From Hanamia caeni (lineage in GTDB: Bacteria > Bacteroidota > Bacteroidia > Chitinophagales > Chitinophagaceae): a DNA stretch of 64,000 nucleotides. Positions 62,247 to 64,000 of this stretch are shown piece after piece. A program made the position numbers and the translations under genes. The notes under the pieces are model-generated. The model did not search any database, had not been told where the DNA came from, and saw only the letters and a program-made list of their open reading frames with translations. Location of the stretch: positions 434,001 through 498,000 of the forward strand of contig NZ_RJJR01000001.1 in the NCBI RefSeq assembly GCF_003721595.1, given 5' to 3'. How positions within the stretch are numbered: position 1 is the stretch's first letter; each line of letters begins with the position of its first letter.

Positions 62247-63269
62247 ATGAAGAAAATAGGATTTTTATCTTTCGGGCATTGGGCCAATCATCCTTCTTAC
62301 AGAGTCCGTTCAGCAAGTGATACATTGCTCCAGTCTATTGACCTGGCGGTTGCTGCAGAAGAAACTGGTATTGATGGCGCGTATTTTCGCGTACACCATT
62401 ATGCACAACAACTGGCATCGCCGTTTCCCCTGCTTTCGGCCATTGGCGCCAAAACCAGCAGGATAGAGATTGGAACCGCCGTTATTGACATGCGTTATGA
62501 AAACCCTCTGTACATGGTAGAGGATGCAGGGGCGGCTGATCTCATTTCGCGCGGACGTTTGCAATTGGGAGTCAGCCGCGGTTCGCCAGAACAGGTGATT
62601 GATGGATGGCGCTATTTCGGTTATGAGCCAAATGATGGCGAGGATGACGTAGCCATGGGCCGCCGCAAAACCCTGGAGTTTCTCGATAAGCTGAAAGGCG
62701 TTGGATTTGCGCAGCCAAACCCCAATCCGATGTTTCCGAATCCGCCGGGATTATTGCGCCTGGAACCTTATTCTGAAGGCTTGCGCGAACGTATCTGGTG
62801 GGGCGCTGCCTCTAATGCCACAGCCGTGTGGGCTGCTGAACATGGCATGAACCTGCAAAGCTCTACGCTGAAAGAAGACGAAAGCGGAAAACCTTTTCAT
62901 GTGCAGCAGGCAGAACAAATCAGGCTTTACAAAGAAGCCTGGAAGAAAGCAGGCCACCGGCGTGAGCCGCGCGTTTCCGTGAGCCGCTCGGTATTTGCGA
63001 TTGTTAACGACATGGACCGCTATTATTTCGGACAGGAAGCAGAGCGAAGTGACCATGTGGGCTTTATCGAAAAAAATAAACGCGCCATTTTTGGAAGAAG
63101 TTATGCTGCCGAACCTGAACGACTTATAAAGGAGCTTGCCAAAGATGAAGCGATACAGGAAGCGGATACGCTTCTTTTAACTGTCCCCAATACATTGGGC
63201 GTTGATTATAATGTACATGTGCTGAAGTCTGTTTTGGAATATGTAGCGCCTGAGTTGGGCTGGCGTTAA
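62247..63269 (+). CDS. LLM class flavin-dependent oxidoreductase (luciferase-like)
   Basis: 340 aa TIM-barrel. Typical blocks: AVAAEETGIDGAYFRVHHYA, LSAIGAKTSRIEIGTAVIDM, LYMVEDAGAADLISRGRLQL and GVSRGSPEQVIDGWRYFGYE. This is the bacterial luciferase-like monooxygenase superfamily, using FMN or F420; the Bacteroidota members are presumed FMN-dependent. Substrate unknown. No flavin reductase nearby; appears monocistronic. Confidence 0.92.
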   Translation: MKKIGFLSFGHWANHPSYRVRSASDTLLQSIDLAVAAEETGIDGAYFRVHHYAQQLASPFPLLSAIGAKTSRIEIGTAVIDMRYENPLYMVEDAGAADLISRGRLQLGVSRGSPEQVIDGWRYFGYEPNDGEDDVAMGRRKTLEFLDKLKGVGFAQPNPNPMFPNPPGLLRLEPYSEGLRERIWWGAASNATAVWAAEHGMNLQSSTLKEDESGKPFHVQQAEQIRLYKEAWKKAGHRREPRVSVSRSVFAIVNDMDRYYFGQEAERSDHVGFIEKNKRAIFGRSYAAEPERLIKELAKDEAIQEADTLLLTVPNTLGVDYNVHVLKSVLEYVAPELGWR

Positions 63270-63492
63270 AGATTTGCCATCTGTAATTTCAGTAAATTAG
63301 GCAGCTTCCGTCCGCAATTATTTCGTATTCATCAATGCGCCTTTATCTGCAGCTTTGAGATTATGATACGATGATATCTTTTGACGGAGAATGGCCGACG
63401 TATTGAGAATTATTAACATCATGCCGAGTTTGGGATATACGTCAATCCATACGATACGCAACCGGTCTTAAAAAATTATCTTTTCCACTGCA

Positions 63493-63720
63493 TCATATCT
63501 GGTATTTACTGAAGTGTTCATTCCATTTACCTTTAAAAGTTTCCGAATGGGTTTCTGTCGTTTCAATTATCATTTTTATTTCGTTATTGGTAAATCTGTT
63601 CATGTAAGCTATTTCTATGCTGGGCAAAAGCCAGATTTTCCCATTCGCGCTTCCCTTTATTACATGTAAATGTAACGGCTCATTATTTTCATTACTAAAA
63701 AAGAAAAAACCTAAGCCCAT
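63493..63720 (-). CDS. DUF4160 domain protein, N-terminus possibly lost by frameshift
   Basis: 75 aa. GLGFFFFSNENNEPLHLHVI, then KGSANGKIWLLPSIEIAYMN and EIKMIIETTETHSETFKGKW, match the DUF4160 pattern (FFFxSNE, HVxKGxxxAKxWL). Families of this type are often toxin-antitoxin-like and sit next to DUF2442; no such partner is visible here. The frame has an in-frame TAA just upstream. A second frame from ATG 63743 reads MPPRISN, which resembles the missing family start, so an indel may have cut the gene. Confidence 0.7.
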   Translation of the reverse strand: MGLGFFFFSNENNEPLHLHVIKGSANGKIWLLPSIEIAYMNRFTNNEIKMIIETTETHSETFKGKWNEHFSKYQI

Positions 63721-64000
63721 TAATTACTAATACGGGGTGGCATAAAAATTATTGCTCTGTCTGTTTGCCCGGCATCTTTTATTCTGACCTTAGATATTCA
63801 TTTGTTCTCTCAAAAACAGGCATTTTCCGACACAGTATTCTTTATACTGCTAAAACAAAATATTTATCTAAAATCTTGTTGAGCTCTATACTCCCTTGCA
63901 AGTTGCCAACCGATCTCTGTGTCCTTGTGCCTTCGTGTTCAAAAACACAAATTATGCACTTGAAATTATTTACTTCAAGAAATAATTATATATTAAATTC
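63721..64000. other. Intergenic region at window end with repeat arm
   Basis: Contains the out-of-frame DUF4160 N-terminus (63721-63743) and a CACGAAG-type repeat arm (63914-63950). No other gene seen before the window ends. Confidence 0.5.
63914..63950 (-). repeat. CACGAAGGCACAAGGACACAG-type repeat arm
   Basis: On the minus strand: TTGTGTTTTTGAACACGAAG then GCACAAGGACACAGAG. It shares CACGAAGGCACAA with the inverted repeat at 559-637. Confidence 0.6.

Noticed and set aside
63270..63492. DUF2442 partner gene of DUF4160
   Set aside because: Translation of both strands gives only short frames such as one ending KAADKGALMNTK without the DUF2442 signature. Nothing to annotate.
1..64000. Prophage, insertion sequence or integrative element
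   Set aside because: I saw no transposase, integrase, recombinase, phage structural gene, or long direct or inverted terminal repeats. Only short dispersed repeats were found.

Overview
The window looks like a piece of a Bacteroidota chromosome, probably a Chitinophagaceae-type soil or water bacterium (the family is a guess; the phylum is well supported). The evidence is a type IX secretion C-terminal sorting domain, a TonB-dependent receptor with an N-terminal carboxypeptidase-like domain, a BamA-like lipoprotein (TamL) next to a TamB-like giant, many lipoproteins, genes without Shine-Dalgarno sites, and a few TAnnTTTG-type -7 boxes. GC content is moderate, roughly 40 percent by eye. I see no tRNA, rRNA, CRISPR array, insertion sequence or prophage.

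Layout. 1-8.5 kb: a GNAT acetyltransferase cut by the window edge, a serine hydrolase, an HTH regulator, then a co-directional run of a small outer-membrane-like protein, two more class C beta-lactamase-like serine hydrolases and an unknown secreted protein. The three hydrolases carry three different export signals. 8.8-13.3 kb: HAD phosphatase, Na+/H+ antiporter, exported alpha/beta hydrolase, DHFR-like reductase. 13.5-19.3 kb: a large PVC-type cytochrome lipoprotein and a TonB-dependent receptor. 19.6-24.1 kb: a minus-strand operon of four NAD(P)H oxidoreductases with an AraC regulator. 24.3-30.5 kb: two exported unknowns, then mprF with an AcvB/VirJ-like hydrolase, a possible build-and-remove pair for aminoacyl-phosphatidylglycerol. 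30.5-34.4 kb: small minus-strand genes with an envelope or stress flavour. 34.8-40.8 kb: esterase, era, aroC, YraN nuclease, a membrane protein, rnhA and an acyl-CoA carboxylase beta subunit. 40.9-51.1 kb: envelope biogenesis (AsmA-like protein, lipoprotein, TamL, TamB). 51.4-57.7 kb: trxA, dnaE, an NlpC/P60 hydrolase and an AI-2E family exporter. 58-64 kb: a phosphoesterase paired with a di-haem peroxidase carrying an imelysin-like N-terminus, a lipoprotein, an LLM flavin oxidoreductase and a damaged DUF4160 gene.

The most striking unexplained structure is not a gene. A degenerate element of about 36 bp (CAGTRAACSAAYAAATA, a 5-7 base variable part, then ATTTTTATTTTG) occurs about 17 times, always between genes. 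Thirteen copies lie within about 55 bp of a stop codon. In most of those the flanking mRNA would carry the reverse complement just after the coding region. Several other intergenic palindromes and repeat types are scattered through the same gaps, so intergenic DNA here is heavily colonised by short repeats.
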